A stretch of DNA of 64,000 bases from Otis tarda (GCA_026413225.1 CM048552.1:213516553-213580552); one strand, 5' to 3'; counted from the first letter of the stretch, positions 44,201 to 54,853 are shown. The notes: generated by a model not told the origin, from the letters alone. Translations and numbers: made by a program.

Positions 44201-45371
44201 AGTTTAAAATCATTACTTGTTTTCCTATCACAACAGGCCCTGCTAATGAGTTTCTCTGTATCACTGGAACATGTTGGGACCCAGCTTGGAGTATCTTAGA
44301 AGAATGAGATAGCTGGGTTTTTTTTTTTAAATGGCTGTGGATCCAGGATCAATGAAAGAGATTCCCCAATTCATTCATTACTTCTGGAAACCTCAAGCCA
44401 GCTGCTTGCAAGCAGACAAAGTGAGGGAACTTCACACAATGGCCGACTTATCCCAGCAAGTCTGGCTTTAATTAAAAGCAGAAGCAAAACAAGCAGTGGA
44501 AGCCTGTGTGATATTTGGTGACTCGTCATCCTACACTGTGCTCCTGCCGTGCTGCCTGCTCCTGGGTTGGGATTCGGGATGTCACAGAACCAGCTCCCCG
44601 GCTCCTTGTACCGTGCTAGGAGATACTCGGAAGAGAAAGTGCAGAGTCTGACCCTGCTCGTTTCAGTTGTGATTTCCCTGACAGGGTCAGGGCTGGATTG
44701 TGGCTGCTCGGGAGCTTTCCCAGCCCGGGGTTATTGGCACGGAGCCTGTGCAAATACTCTGTGGCTACAGGGTTCCTCCCCCATCCTTTTCACGTTACGT
44801 AGCGTTGGACAAACACCAGTGTTTGCGCTTTAGGGTATCATCTTCTTCCAGCACCTTTCAGACGGCTTTGGAGCCTGCCTGGGAATACAGATTGCTAGGG
44901 ACTATGAGGTTTTGGTTTGGTGGAGGTACCACAATAGCTTTGCTTGTCTGCCTGTACAGGAGCTAGGTCCTGCCTGATGGCAGCCCGAATGCCGCTGAGC
45001 CCAACCTGAGAGTCGGAACAGGAGTATAATGAAATTTTGGATGTCAGAGCAGGGGATGCAAGTGCAATTTTGGGCATCAGAGCAGGGGATGCGAGGGCAG
45101 CCCTGGGGCTTTCCCCGTCCCCCTCCCGCTGCAGGACGCTAGTTTGGAAAGGCCAGAGCGGATTTGTGCTTGCTCACCGCTTTTCCTTTCTTCCAGGCAA
45201 TGCAACAAGACCTCCAACGGGAGCGACAGCTGCGACTTGATGTGCTGCGGCAGAGGCTACAACCCCTACATGGACAAAGTGGTGGAGCGGTGCCACTGCA
45301 AGTACCACTGGTGCTGCTACGTGACCTGTAAAAAGTGCGAGAGGACTGTCGAGAGATACGTGTGCAAGTGA
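23198..45371 (+). CDS. WNT11: Wnt family member 11, complete, five coding exons
   Basis: This is a secreted Wnt ligand that acts mostly through Frizzled and Ror/Ryk co-receptors in beta-catenin-independent signalling (planar cell polarity, calcium) during gastrulation and in heart, kidney and muscle. The coding sequence is join(23198-23280, 32422-32657, 33409-33686, 34909-35201, 45197-45371): 1065 bases and 354 residues, ending in TGA. Visible features are a signal peptide at about residues 1-24 and sequons at N40 (NQT), N90 (NCS), N300 (NKT) and N304 (NGS). The Wnt signature [10 protein letters not shown] is at about 209-218, with Ser215 as the palmitoleoylation site. The cysteine-dense C-terminal domain runs from about residue 299 to the end and finishes YVCK. 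There are no frameshifts or early stops. The main alternative is the paralogue WNT11B. I prefer WNT11 because of near-identity to the amniote WNT11 I recall. Confidence 0.95.
24656..24790 (-). mobile_element. CR1 LINE 3' fragment, antisense, in intron
   Basis: The + strand begins 'tcatagaatcataaaatgg', the reverse complement of the CR1 octamer tail. It continues through 'gttggaagggaccttct' and 'ctgcaaggagcagg' to the end of the reverse-transcriptase-tail region. About 135 bp, inserted antisense to WNT11. Confidence 0.94.
27180..27620. promoter_or_regulatory. CpG-richer patch inside WNT11 intron
   Basis: This stretch is richer in CpG and GC than the rest of the intron, with runs such as 'gacggggacggcgggag'. 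It explains the 164-codon minus-strand frame at 27164-27658. It could mark an internal promoter or enhancer. I see no TATA box or convincing exon, so confidence is low. Confidence 0.25.
32422..32657 (+). CDS. WNT11: WNT11 coding exon 2
   Basis: 236 bases. It follows the acceptor 'tgtctctacag' and ends at the donor AGAG|GTAAAC (phase 1). It encodes residues 28-106 and the first base of codon 107. These include the N40 sequon, the conserved cysteines at 45, 59, 80 and 91, the motif DMRWNCSS with the N90 sequon, and [11 protein letters not shown] across the junction. Confidence 0.95.
32658..33408 (+). other. WNT11 intron between coding exons 2 and 3 (751 bp)
   Basis: GT-AG intron ending 'ctctcttccag'. 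It carries a tiny CR1 3' tip at 32932-32977. Nothing else recognised. Confidence 0.9.
32932..32977 (+). mobile_element. CR1 LINE 3' tip
   Basis: Only about 46 bases remain: 'acttcccttccaaccctgac' followed by 'cattctatgaatctatgatt' and 'ctatg', with three octamer units. This is the extreme 3' end of a heavily 5'-truncated CR1 in sense orientation. Confidence 0.85.
33409..33686 (+). CDS. WNT11: WNT11 coding exon 3
   Basis: 278 bases. It completes codon 107 and runs to codon 199 (phase 0 at the end). It encodes [17 protein letters not shown], the cysteine-containing loop with [16 protein letters not shown], the WGGCADN motif shared by Wnt proteins, and ends HNSEVGRQ. Donor CAG|GTAACA. Confidence 0.96.
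33687..34908 (+). other. WNT11 intron between coding exons 3 and 4 (1222 bp)
   Basis: GT-AG intron ending 'ttcctttttgcag'. No repeat or internal gene recognised. A T-run lies at about 34310-34318. Confidence 0.9.
34909..35201 (+). CDS. WNT11: WNT11 coding exon 4 (Wnt signature and lipidation site)
   Basis: 293 bases, residues 200-296 plus two bases of codon 297. It holds the Wnt family signature [10 protein letters not shown] with the acylated serine at 215. Porcupine-dependent palmitoleoylation of this residue is needed for secretion and Frizzled binding across the family. It continues with [14 protein letters not shown] and [16 protein letters not shown]. Donor ACAG|GTGAGG. Confidence 0.96.
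39448..39830 (-). mobile_element. CR1 LINE 3' fragment, antisense, in intron
   Basis: About 380 bp. The + strand starts 'tatagaatcacagaagggtt', the reverse complement of the tail. It continues through the CR1 3' UTR and the end of the second ORF to 'cctcttctccaggctgaaca'. It is broken by small indels in the reading frame. Confidence 0.94.
43085..43380 (+). promoter_or_regulatory. Candidate intronic enhancer (motif cluster)
   Basis: Within about 160 bases lie a RUNX-type word (TGTGGTT, 43211-43217), a TCF/LEF-like TTCAAAG (43243-43249), a forkhead-type TATTTAC (43259-43265) and an AP-1 consensus TGACTCA (43361-43367). The sequence between repeats here is unique-looking. Motif clustering alone does not show enhancer activity; cross-species conservation would. 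Confidence 0.3.
43650..43769 (-). mobile_element. CR1 LINE 3' fragment, antisense, in intron
   Basis: The + strand shows 'aatcatagaaccatagaata' followed by 'gtttgggttggaaggg' and 'ccctgcaagaagcaggg', the inverted CR1 3' end. It is 120 bp and lacks a short piece in the 3' UTR ('ttaaaggtccaaccc') relative to other copies. Confidence 0.93.
43959..44260 (-). mobile_element. CR1 LINE 3' fragment, antisense, in intron
   Basis: About 300 bp starting 'catagaatcatagaatgg'. It continues through the 3' UTR and the tail of the reverse-transcriptase ORF to 'cacaacaggccctgctaat'. It lies about 190 bp from the previous antisense CR1. Two separate insertions fit better than one broken copy, because both carry their own 3' tail. 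Confidence 0.93.
45197..45371 (+). CDS. WNT11: WNT11 last coding exon (cysteine-rich C-terminus)
   Basis: 175 bases. It completes codon 297 (Arg) and encodes the C-terminal cysteine-rich domain: sequons NKT (300) and NGS (304), then [24 protein letters not shown] and the terminal YVCK before TGA at 45369-45371. The cysteine knot of this domain contacts Frizzled in Wnt structures. Confidence 0.97.
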
Positions 45372-45591
45372 AAACCCTCCTCTCTCCGCTCCGGGAGCTG
45401 AGACGCCAGCGACACCCCAGCACTATTCAAAGAGAAAAACATTTCCCCGACTAGACGTCGTTTATCTTGTAAAGACACGGACTTGAAGAAAGATGGTAGG
45501 AGGAGGAAAATAAAAAAAAAAAGCAATGACACCAGTAAAAATAAGACCTTTAAAAAAAACCCAAACAAACCCACAAATGTTTCCCCCTGCC

Positions 45592-45597
45592 AATAAA
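45592..45597 (+). promoter_or_regulatory. Proximal poly(A) signal
   Basis: Canonical AATAAA 221 bases after the WNT11 stop codon. Whether it is used in place of, or together with, the distal signal is unknown. Confidence 0.45.
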
Positions 45598-46483
45598 ACG
45601 CTCTCTGAGAAGACAAAAACTCATTTGGGATGGTAACTTCTTTCAAAATGGTTACCAATGATGTCTCACCATCAAGTGCCTTCATATTTTGAGAAACAAA
45701 AGTAGAAACTTCTCCCAGGGAAGAAAAGCAACTCTTGTTTGAAAGTAACTAAGGCTCACACCTGCCTGTGCCTTCTAACCCAAGTACTGAGTCAGCGTTC
45801 GGACCATCCCAGAAGGGAAAACGCTTCAACTCTTCATCAATAACTGCCTTTGTTGCCAAAGATTTAATTTTTAGCATGGAAGCATCTGCTCCAGATGATA
45901 AAGGTGGAGAGATTTCAGGTCAATCCCCTGAAATGAACAACTCGTTCTAACCTTTCTTTTATGCAGGTCTGCGACTTTGAAGTTACTGCTGCAGGAAAAA
46001 AAACTCCGTGATTTTTTTCCAGGCTGGAAGGGGTTTCACATTCAGCCATGCAAAAAACCCCCATGGGATCCCGGAGGCAGTGAGAATAGGGTACCCTGAG
46101 AAGGGCTTTATGGGGTCCACCAGATTGTAGTGACGCCATTAGGATAAAATAACAAAGTGAAATCAAAATCCAGTGGGAAAGTTAAAAAAAAAAAACAGCT
46201 CCTGCTTTCTTTCTCTCTTGCCCTTTGGGCGTGATGCCCTTAGTCACCGATGTTCTGCTGCGTTGGGCCATCAAGTCCTTAGGGAAACACGCCACTGCCT
46301 CTTTTCCCCCAGCGAAACCATTGACCCAGCCCCAAAAAACTTCAGAGAGAGGAGCGGGTCCGGTCCGGGCTGTGGGGAGTGCAGCCGTGCAGGGCAGCAG
46401 CAATTCCCAGCAGGAAGGAGTGGGAACGTCTCAGTCCTTCGCATGGCCCTGCCCTGACACAGCAGAAAACCACTATCTGTGGC

Positions 46484-46491
46484 TGTACATA
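46484..46491 (+). promoter_or_regulatory. Pumilio response element in the WNT11 3' UTR
   Basis: TGTACATA is an exact match to the PUF-protein consensus UGUANAUA. It lies in the AU-rich end of the long 3' UTR, about 120 bases before the distal poly(A) signal. Function is inferred from the motif. Confidence 0.4.
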
Positions 46492-46609
46492 TTTTCTTTC
46501 GTATGCGGACGTACAGAAATATTTATAAGATATATCTCGCGCTTTCGTCTACTCTACTTCCTACATAAATATATCTCTATATTATAAACGAGCATTAACA
46601 ATAGTATGA

Positions 46610-46615
46610 AATAAA
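46610..46615 (+). promoter_or_regulatory. Distal poly(A) signal
   Basis: Canonical AATAAA in an AU-rich context ('atgaaataaatgctg') with U/GU-rich sequence 20-50 bases downstream. This makes it the more convincing end of the WNT11 message. Confidence 0.6.
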
Positions 46616-46640
46616 TGCTGAAGTTACTGGTGCAACAGCA

Positions 46641-48259
46641 AAATGTTAGATGCTTATGTTTCGCTCTCCTACTTGGAAAGCAACCCTGCTTTCCCTCCTG
46701 AGGACGGGAGAAGAGCATGGCTCGAGGCACTCGCTGGCGTGGGATAGATAAGTTCCTTTATTCCCTGCCTCCCCAGCCTCTTCATTTCGAGCAGAATTAG
46801 CCAAGATGCAGTCAAGACCACGAAACAGAGCGCTCGGAGAAAGGAATAGTCACCGTTCTTCTTTTTGCTTTACGTATCAGCGATCACTCTCATTGGTAAA
46901 ATATCCCAGTGCCCCCAAGGAGGTTAATAACAAACATGACTAATACTTCTCATGGGTGGTTTGCTCCTCGCTGCTGCGTGTGGAGAGGAGTTGCTGTGCA
47001 AGGGAGGTTTTAGCTTAGGTTATGTTCCTTTTTTCTTTTTGTTTCTTTTTGTTTTGGTTTTTTGTTGTTGTTGTTGTTTCTGCTTTTGTTTAGCAATGGG
47101 CATCCAGGTCTATGCCCCGGTAGGAAAAGTGACGTTGGCGAAGGATGTCTGCTCCAGGAGCAGGAGGTCTGTGAGGTCCTTCAGCTCATTTTTGGGCACC
47201 CTTGCTCCCCAAGCAAAGTGGGGTAAGCAGCCAGAAAATCACTCTTACTCAACTGAGGGAGGACAGTGCCGCTTTCCCAGGGGGAAACATGTCCATAACA
47301 CCACAGTCTTCCTCCAAATCTTTTTTTTTTTTTCCTCCACCCAGCCACAATCTAGGAGGCAACTGCCTCTGACATGTGTCCAAGCAGCCCTGGGGAGCTG
47401 GAGGAGAAAAACATTGCGGGCTATAGAGCAAAATTAGAGATATTTTGTACTCCTCAGCTACTTTGCTTTGCTGTAATGGGTTTGGTCTCCTCACCTCCTT
47501 CCCTCCCCCAGCCAAGAGCAAGCAGAAAGAGGCCTTTGGTAGTTTGTCAGTGGTTTGTGTTATTGTCACCCCATAAAAGCTGGTGGACTAAAATGTCTCC
47601 GCAGTGTGGTGTGATGAGCGGTGGGTGTCTTTAGGCTGACATGCAGACAGGCTGGTGGCACAAATCCCACTGCTCTCCAAAGCCAGAATCTGGCTTCATT
47701 TGATACGCGAAGGAAAGGTCTACTTTCATTCTTTTAAGGAATTTTATTTTTATTTCCAGTTTCTGATGAAGCCAACAAGGCAGGGATGTTCTGACCGAAG
47801 AAAAATTTAAACATTTCAATGCTATTCTGTAATGACTCTTTTTCTTGCTCCCTTGCTGATGTCCTGAGTCTCTCTACTTGGCGAAAAAAATAGCGAGATG
47901 GAAGAAATGCTCTATATGCACATTGTTTTCAGCTGAATTTCGCTCCTCTGGTGTCAGACCCATGTCCTTCAGCTGCTTTTCCCATGCCAGAAGAAACTAT
48001 ACATTTGGAGAGCATAAAAAGATGTGAGTAAGCCTACCAGGCACCTGCAGGTCCATCAGGTGGGAAATGACCCCTCAGCAGGACTTTAGCCGTGGCGGTA
48101 CCTCACACTTTGTGTCTGCCTCTGCCCACAGCTGTCTGTTACTGAAGATGCTGAACTGAAATGGCTGCAGTGTTTGGAGATTTGCCTTTTGGGGCATCCA
48201 GGCTCAAAAATGTTTGCTGGCTTCTCTAGATAATCCATCATGGGCTTCATCATGGAGGG
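46641..48259. other. Downstream intergenic DNA, no gene seen
   Basis: Contains a T/G-rich stretch with four GTT units at about 47030-47094 and a T-run at about 47322-47333. Otherwise nothing recognised. Confidence 0.5.
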
Positions 48260-48700
48260 AATCCAGAGGAGGCCACGCAGATGCTGCGAGGGCTGGAGCA
48301 GCTCTGCTGTGAGGCCAGGCTGAGAGAGCTGGGGCTGTTCAGCCTGGAGAAGAGGAGGCTCCGGGCAGAGCTGAGAGTGGCTCCCAGTGCCCAAAGGGGG
48401 CTGCAGGAAAGGTGGGGAGAGACTGTTCAGTGGGGCCTCTTGGGATAGGACAAGGGGTCATGGTTTCAAAATAGAGGGAGGCAGATTTAGATTGGATATT
48501 AGGAAAAAAATTTTTACACTGAGGGTGGTGGCACACGGAGAGGTGGTGGATGCCCCATCCCTGGAAACATTCCAGGCCAGGTTGGCCAGGGCTTTAAGCA
48601 ACCTGATGTGGTTGGAGATGTCCCTGCTCCTTGCAGGGGGGTTGGACTGGGTCGGCTTTAACGGTCCCTTCCAACCCAAACCATTCCGTGATTCTGTGAT
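48260..48700 (+). mobile_element. CR1 LINE 3' fragment
   Basis: About 440 bp. It codes in + frames for the end of the CR1 reverse-transcriptase ORF (motifs like '[14 protein letters not shown]' and 'DRTRG'). The usual 3' UTR and a decayed tail 'attccgtgattctgtgat' follow. The frame shifts between the two coding blocks, so it is dead. Confidence 0.95.
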
Positions 48701-51205
48701 CTGAATTTTGCTTTTTTGAGCAAAGAGTCTGTGTGGCCCCAGCCCATCTCCTAGGCTTTTACTCTATGAATTAACACTGTTACACTACTTCGGCCATAAC
48801 TTCTAAGTTTCAGGGCCCTTTTCTTCCCTGGAGTGCCTGTACCCCTCATGCTTTCTGTTTTCCTTTTAATACAAACTAGAAATAAAGAGAGAGTTTATAA
48901 TATGGGACCGTACTTGTGGAACAGCTCACGGTGCATCTTGCTCCTTCCAGCCTGGCTCTGATGCTTTCTTCCAGACTTCTGCAGCAAAGCAGAGAAAGCC
49001 CAGAAGAGAGAAGTGTCCTTGCTCTCAGTTGCAACTTTCAGTGCATCAGGAGTCCAAAATGCATCTGCCAAATGATTTTCTGTGCATGTGTGGCCTGAAA
49101 GATATTTGGGAGGATGTTTGTCACAAACCAGTTTTGCAAGGAAAATCTATCCCTAACAGCAAGGCGAGACCTTCACGTACCAGCCTCCTTCCCTCCCCCA
49201 GCCCCTCAGCAGCCAGTTTTCAAGGCTTTGCTCTGAAACAGTGAGGTCTTTCAGCTTCTGAATGAAATGGCTTTGATTATTGCGAATGTCGCTGTCGGGG
49301 GATGCTGTAGTTCCCTCTCTCGTAACATCTCCTGCCAGATCCTAACAGCTGGTATAGGTTGGCCCAGCTCCACGTCCTACTACACAGCTCTGTTGATTTA
49401 CACGAGCTGGGAAAATATGGCTGATACATTCCCATAAATACTCTTATTTCAAAATATTACAATATTACCCCTGAGGGAAAAGGGAAAACTATCTTGAAAA
49501 GTATTATGTTGGTGGCTTTATTCATTTGAAAAACTATCCATGATTTAATAAAGCAGTTTGGACTTAATGTTATTTCCAAATCTGAGGATTTAGACCTTGC
49601 GTGCATCCAGCCAGCTTTGTATTTTTTGATGAATTCTCCCCTTCCCCCATCCCCTTCCAGTTTTATATCATTTAGGTTGCTCCCCAAGGTAGGCAAATGA
49701 CATTCACTACAGAAAAATCCCATCCGATTGTTTAGCTTGGTCTGAAAAATGGAAAGTATCTCCGTCACGCTAAAGCAGGCAGCCCACGCGTGTTTCACGT
49801 GTAACTACAAAAGCCCTTGCTAAGGGGAACCAGGGCAGGGAAAAGAGGCAAAAATCAGAATAAAATTAACAGTGCCTTTGTCAGGAAAGTGATAAAAGAG
49901 TCCCTGAGGGGCCACCCCTTTTCCTGCTGGAAAATATCCCTGTAGGCAACCATCAGCATCCTCCAAGTGAGCTCCAGGCTACCTGCTTGGGGAAGGCGCT
50001 GGGATGAGGCTCTGAAGGTACACGAGGATGTGGGGAGCGAGAGGGAAATTCAGCCCTAAGATCCCTTCTCCTTAACACACGAAGGATTTGCCTTCCCCAC
50101 GTTGGGCAGAGGGTCGCGAAACACCGTCGCTCTGCTCCCAAGAGCAGACGGGAGCCAGCACAGGACTGACTTTGTCCTCTACACGTGGGAGACAGAGCAG
50201 AAAACAAGATTTGGGAGAGAGGGGGGAAAGAACAGGAAACTTAAAAACCACCTGAGATTAATGACTTTAACATGTACAACATGTTTTGTTTTGGTTTGTT
50301 TTCCCCTCGGGACCAGTTTCATCAGTCAGGCAGAGTTTGATTAAATGTCTCAGCAGAGCTGTGGTTTATTCATCTAGAGCAAAAGCCACCCCCTCTTCAG
50401 GGAAGCAGCATTAGCTTTGTTTTCTAATTATAAGAGCAACAATAATAATAAAAATAATAACAATGGTATGCGTTGTGGGTCTTTTTTATTTCCTTTTTGT
50501 TAAGAGCAAGTGGACTGTATTTTGCCTGTATTGTAAAGATGAAATGAGTTATTTTAAAGATCCTTTTTGGGTTGCGTGGAGGTTTTTTTTTTTTCTTTTG
50601 AGTGGAATTTGTCAAGATGTTCACCAGAACCACATAGCCTCTAAATTGCTCTTAAGAAAATAAAAAGGCAGAAGAGGGTATCACGTAATTGCAGGACTCC
50701 AGGAGCTGGGACGTGGAGGGAGATGCTGCAAAGGCTGCAGAGAGTATGAGAAAGCCACCGGATTTGTAACGCTGCGCTGGGACTCTTGTGCTGACCCAGG
50801 TCCAGGGATGAGCTTCCGATCTAAAAATTGTCGCGTGTCAAGGTAATTTGGGAGCCTACCCACTCGTACAACAGAGCAATAACTCAAATGGGGACGGTTT
50901 GCACACTCAAGGCTAAAAATGTGTGGAAGTGTTTTTCTGGATGAGGGCCAAAGTACCAAAAACCTTGGAGAACTGACTCCTGTGAAGGCCCGTTATCAAT
51001 ATCTCAGATCTCTCAAAGTGGTAACCACTGTCAAACACGGGCTTTTTAAAACAGACATCCATGTTTCTTTTGGGTTTTTCTAATGCTGGGTCCCCGAATT
51101 CAGTCCATCTGGTGATGAAGGATGAACCCAGGCTGAAGCAAAGGTGGGACTATAAAATAAAAGCAGGTAAATCTGGGCGCTTACAACCTCACATTTCTCT
51201 GAATG
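48701..51205. other. Downstream intergenic DNA, no gene seen
   Basis: About 2.5 kb of unique-looking sequence. It has an AAT-rich stretch at about 50440-50462 and a T-run at about 50583-50594. No exon or RNA gene recognised. Confidence 0.5.
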
Positions 51206-51588
51206 TCTAAGGGTGTGCGACAGGTCAACTTCAACTTCCTTGAGGACCAGCTGCTTTCTCAAAATTCATACTAAATTTCAGAGGAAAGAGAGATTTTAAG
51301 TATATCATTCTAAAGGGCTTCCATCATTCCCCATTCTCGTCCTAAATGTCAACATATTTAGGATTATCCCAGATTATAGCAACTCATCCTAAATTTCAAG
51401 ATATTTAGGATTATCCTAAATAATGATGGACTTTAAAATCTCTCTTTTCTCTGCAATTCAGTATAAATTTTGAGAAAGCAGCTGGTCCTTGAGAGGTTGA
51501 AGTTGAGCTGTTGCACACCCCTAGAGCTCCAGACAATTAGGATTATCCTAAATAGCTTGGAATTTAGGGTGAGATGTTATAATCTGGG
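51206..51588. repeat. Compound inverted repeat (order A-B-a-b)
   Basis: Arm A (51206-51300) is roughly 85-90% identical to the reverse complement of 51430-51524. A second block B (51368-51420) matches the reverse complement of 51537-51588 with about six mismatches in 52. The order is A, B, inverted A, inverted B. A partial direct copy of B's second half lies just before it (51341-51367, period about 47). The word 'ttaggattatcc' recurs three times. I do not recognise the family; a non-autonomous DNA element or its relic would fit. Its longest frame is too short to be coding. Confidence 0.85.
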
Positions 51589-54500
51589 TTATTATAACAG
51601 TAATTAATAGCAGAAACTGCATCACCAAGAAGACCAACTGGCGTATCTCAAATCAAATGTTCTCCAAGTCCAGATGATCATGCGAAGGAGCATCCAGACC
51701 TTTCTCTACGGCGTGCAAGCACAGAAAACACGCACCACCTGCAGCTCCTTTCCACTGAGCTACCTGCTCAACATGCAATTAATTTTACAAAGTGCTGCAC
51801 ATGTTGACCAGGGCCAGGCTCCGGCAGGAAAACTGTTTTCTTTTCTAAACTCCTGCTCTGTCCAGGGCTGCTCTCCTCATCTGGCTGGGACAGATTAAAA
51901 TACCACCTCGGTGCTCACCTCTGCAGGTGCTTCCTTCCTTGCTGCCGGCAGCGTGGAGGTGTGAGCTTGGAAGTATCTTTGTGTTTGGGGAAAGTGGGAA
52001 ATGACGGCTAGCAACTCCCTGTACATCCACGCTTGAGGAGCAGCCCTCGGCGTGGCATAAAAGCGTCAGGTTGACAGTTGTGGAGAGCTGGCTGATTTAA
52101 GGCAGCCGCAACTCCCCTGCTCGCCCTGACCTACATGCATAACTCTTCCTCCGCTGAACGTAGGGCTCCTCTCAGCAGTGAAGCATCTGGTGCCATTCGA
52201 AGCTTTGTGCAGGACTTCAGAGTGGCCCTGGCCCTCTGGGAGTCCCCTGCCCATCGAGACTGGTAGAGGAACGTCAAGGGGACACCCAACGGCGCTCCAA
52301 ACAGCATTGGCATTTGAGCAATTTAATGGCACACCTGCATTTGTGATGCAAGGAATCAAGGAGATTTCCTTCCCTCCACAGCACTGGTCCAGTGGGCTCT
52401 TCCAGGTCCACGGTGGGCTGACAAACTGGGTGACACTCAAAAACGAGCTCTGTAAAGCCAAGCGGCTGATCCTGCCTCGCCATTGCCACTGGCACACAGA
52501 GGCCAGGTCAGACCTCCAGATCTGGTCCTTATGGTCCCAAAGCACCAAGAGGGGCTCCTGAGTTAAACAGGACCTTAGTGAAAAGTCCCAAGCCATCGAT
52601 TGAATTCCCCCAGGAGGAATTCACCTCCTCTGACATTGCACGGGTCGTGAAGCAAGCTGTCCTCAGCTCCCTGCGCTGTCAATAAAGATATTTCCAGAGT
52701 GCTAGGAACCTGGCGTGCCTCCAAAGAGGGGATCAGGACAGGATGAGTCGTGTCCACTGGGAGTCAGCGTGACCCTTTTCATGTCGACATCCGTAGAGCA
52801 GATGTCAGAAGTCGGATGAGATTTATCCTTAGCCTGATGCTTGGCGTAGAGGTCCTTCTGTTTTGATGTTTGGTCTTGTTATAAACCAAGCTAATTAGTT
52901 ACTAAGCGTAGCTGGACTATTAGCATCAGAGCATGATCCTGTATAACTCCTATACCCAGAATGATTACAGCTGGCGTCTATTGTTTTATATAAATTGCTT
53001 AAAGACACTTCCAAATAAAACAACAAAACTCAATGGATGAAATCGAGCATTGTAAACATGTAGATGTAGCTAGTCAGATTTACTTTTTCCTGTTCTCTCC
53101 ATTAGAGGGAACATTTTCATCTTAAGATTTGCATGTCATTCCATGGAAACTAAAAAATAATTTACTTTCCTTAGAGTTTCTAAAGAAAATCAAAGCATTC
53201 AAGCGCATTGTCCGCTTTGTGGTTACAATCAAGTGCCAGGCTCAAGGCCTCCTAACTTGACTCGTATTGTTAATTACTCTCGTACAAAGTAACTTCTTTT
53301 TTTCCCAAGCATTAAAGAGGCTATCCCAGATAATAAAATGTAAACAAAGAAACTTCAAAGAACAAAATGAATGCCATAGAGTAACTGTGTTTTACATGAG
53401 CACTGAATGGCTGGTAGAGGATTTCTCCGTGCAAAATATTTTCCACTACTCTGTGTAGTCTGGTTTATAGCCTGAGTGCCCTGGGTTACCTTTAGGAGAC
53501 TTAGATAAGCTCAGGGTCTTCCTGCACATAAATACACTGATCATCCTCTCAACGTCATCCTCCTTCTCCTCAAAATGGTCTTGGCCAGTCTAATGAGATT
53601 GACCTTCTTGCTTGTTGCTGATATCCTGCTGGTACTTTTGAACACTTCTCTCAACCGTGTGTGTACTGAATGAAGTACATGAGAACAAAGGAAGCATGGA
53701 GAATGAGCTGAAATACTCCAAAGTGAAAAAAATCAGCACTTAGGGGGAAGAGGCTCCAAAGGGCCTTTTAGGCACCTAAATTCAATAGTGAGGACCGAAT
53801 GCCTCAGTGACTAATATGTTATTGTATATTTTGTCAATTTTTAGTCCAGACCAATTGTTCCTTCCCACTTTTACAGCTAATGTGGGTAAACAAATGGGAG
53901 AGATGTAAAGGAATTTGGTCTGGGAATTCATCAATATTTTTATTAAATAAAACTCCCACTCGCTTCTAGCATGACCAAATGCAACTCCACAGATCTCAAA
54001 TCCCATCCAAGTTTTCCACCTCTACCATATTCCACGCGTTTTTCCAGCATTCTTAAGCAGAGAAGGACCTGGGGTGAGAACCATCTCATGCAGCTTCAGG
54101 TGTCAGCGATGGAGACACCCACATCTGGGCTAACCCAGCACCATCTCCATGATGGATGGGTGCAAGGAAGGGATGAGCTGGCTGTCTCCCCTCTGTTATT
54201 CTGCTTTTTAGCCTGGTCTGGGTATATGAACATATGATTTGCGTTTTGCCTCACTTACCTCTGCAATCCAGCCAGCCTCACCTAATTCTGGGTTATAATT
54301 GAACCCAGGGCCCGCTCTGTTGGGTTTCACGCTAAGGGACTTTTCACTGCTCGAGGTGAGGCTAGGTAACGGAGTTATGTTATGTTAGATATCCAAAGGA
54401 GGTGGGTTTATATTTATCATCACCCTGTAACTAGGACTGACACAAAAAAAAAAAGATTAAAGCAATAAAACCCATAATAGAATATCTTCTTGCAGGGTGG

Positions 54501-54853
54501 TTTTTTTTTTTTAAAGGCCGAAAGTTTTCAACTAGGATTTGCCTTGACAAGATGAAGTACATTTTCAGACTCGGCTTCTTAATGGGCTACATCTGCTTAA
54601 TGTAATTTTACATCTGAACTGTGTGTCTTGTCAGATGCAAGCGGAGTCAGAGCTGCACTCAGCAGTACTCACTTTCCCTGGAATCAGATAAACTCAGCCC
54701 AATAAATTAGTTTTACTGCTCGTGGTATCACCCTCTTATCATTGTGAGTGATTTAGTCTGGGATTCCCAAACTTCCCCATTCTTTCCCAGTGAAAGGAAT
54801 TGAGCTCCCAAAATAAATTTATATAATAAATTTATATAAATAAATTAATAAAG
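51589..54853. other. Downstream intergenic DNA, no gene seen
   Basis: About 3.3 kb. The 176-codon minus-strand frame (52066-52596) and the overlapping plus-strand frame (52178-52561) resemble no family I know, and both lack splice support. The sequence at 54540-54830 is AT-rich, with GATA-like words ('cagataaac', 'ttatcat'). Confidence 0.45.

Larger units (their letters stand above)
35202..45196 (+). other. WNT11 intron between coding exons 4 and 5 (9995 bp)
   Basis: GT-AG intron, acceptor 'ttcctttcttccag'. It contains three antisense CR1 pieces (39448-39830, 43650-43769, 43959-44260), an A-run at 37827-37844, a T-run at about 42700-42718 and G/T-rich runs at 42330-42361. A cluster of transcription-factor-like motifs lies at about 43085-43380. 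No gene inside the intron recognised. Confidence 0.92.
45372..46640 (+). other. WNT11: WNT11 3' UTR (end inferred)
   Basis: The 3' UTR starts after the stop codon. Two AATAAA signals, at 45592-45597 and 46610-46615, predict a short form of about 240 bases and a long form of about 1.25 kb. The last 150 bases are AU-rich, with a Pumilio-type element and ATTTA words, as expected of a regulated developmental message. The exact cleavage sites cannot be seen. Confidence 0.6.
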
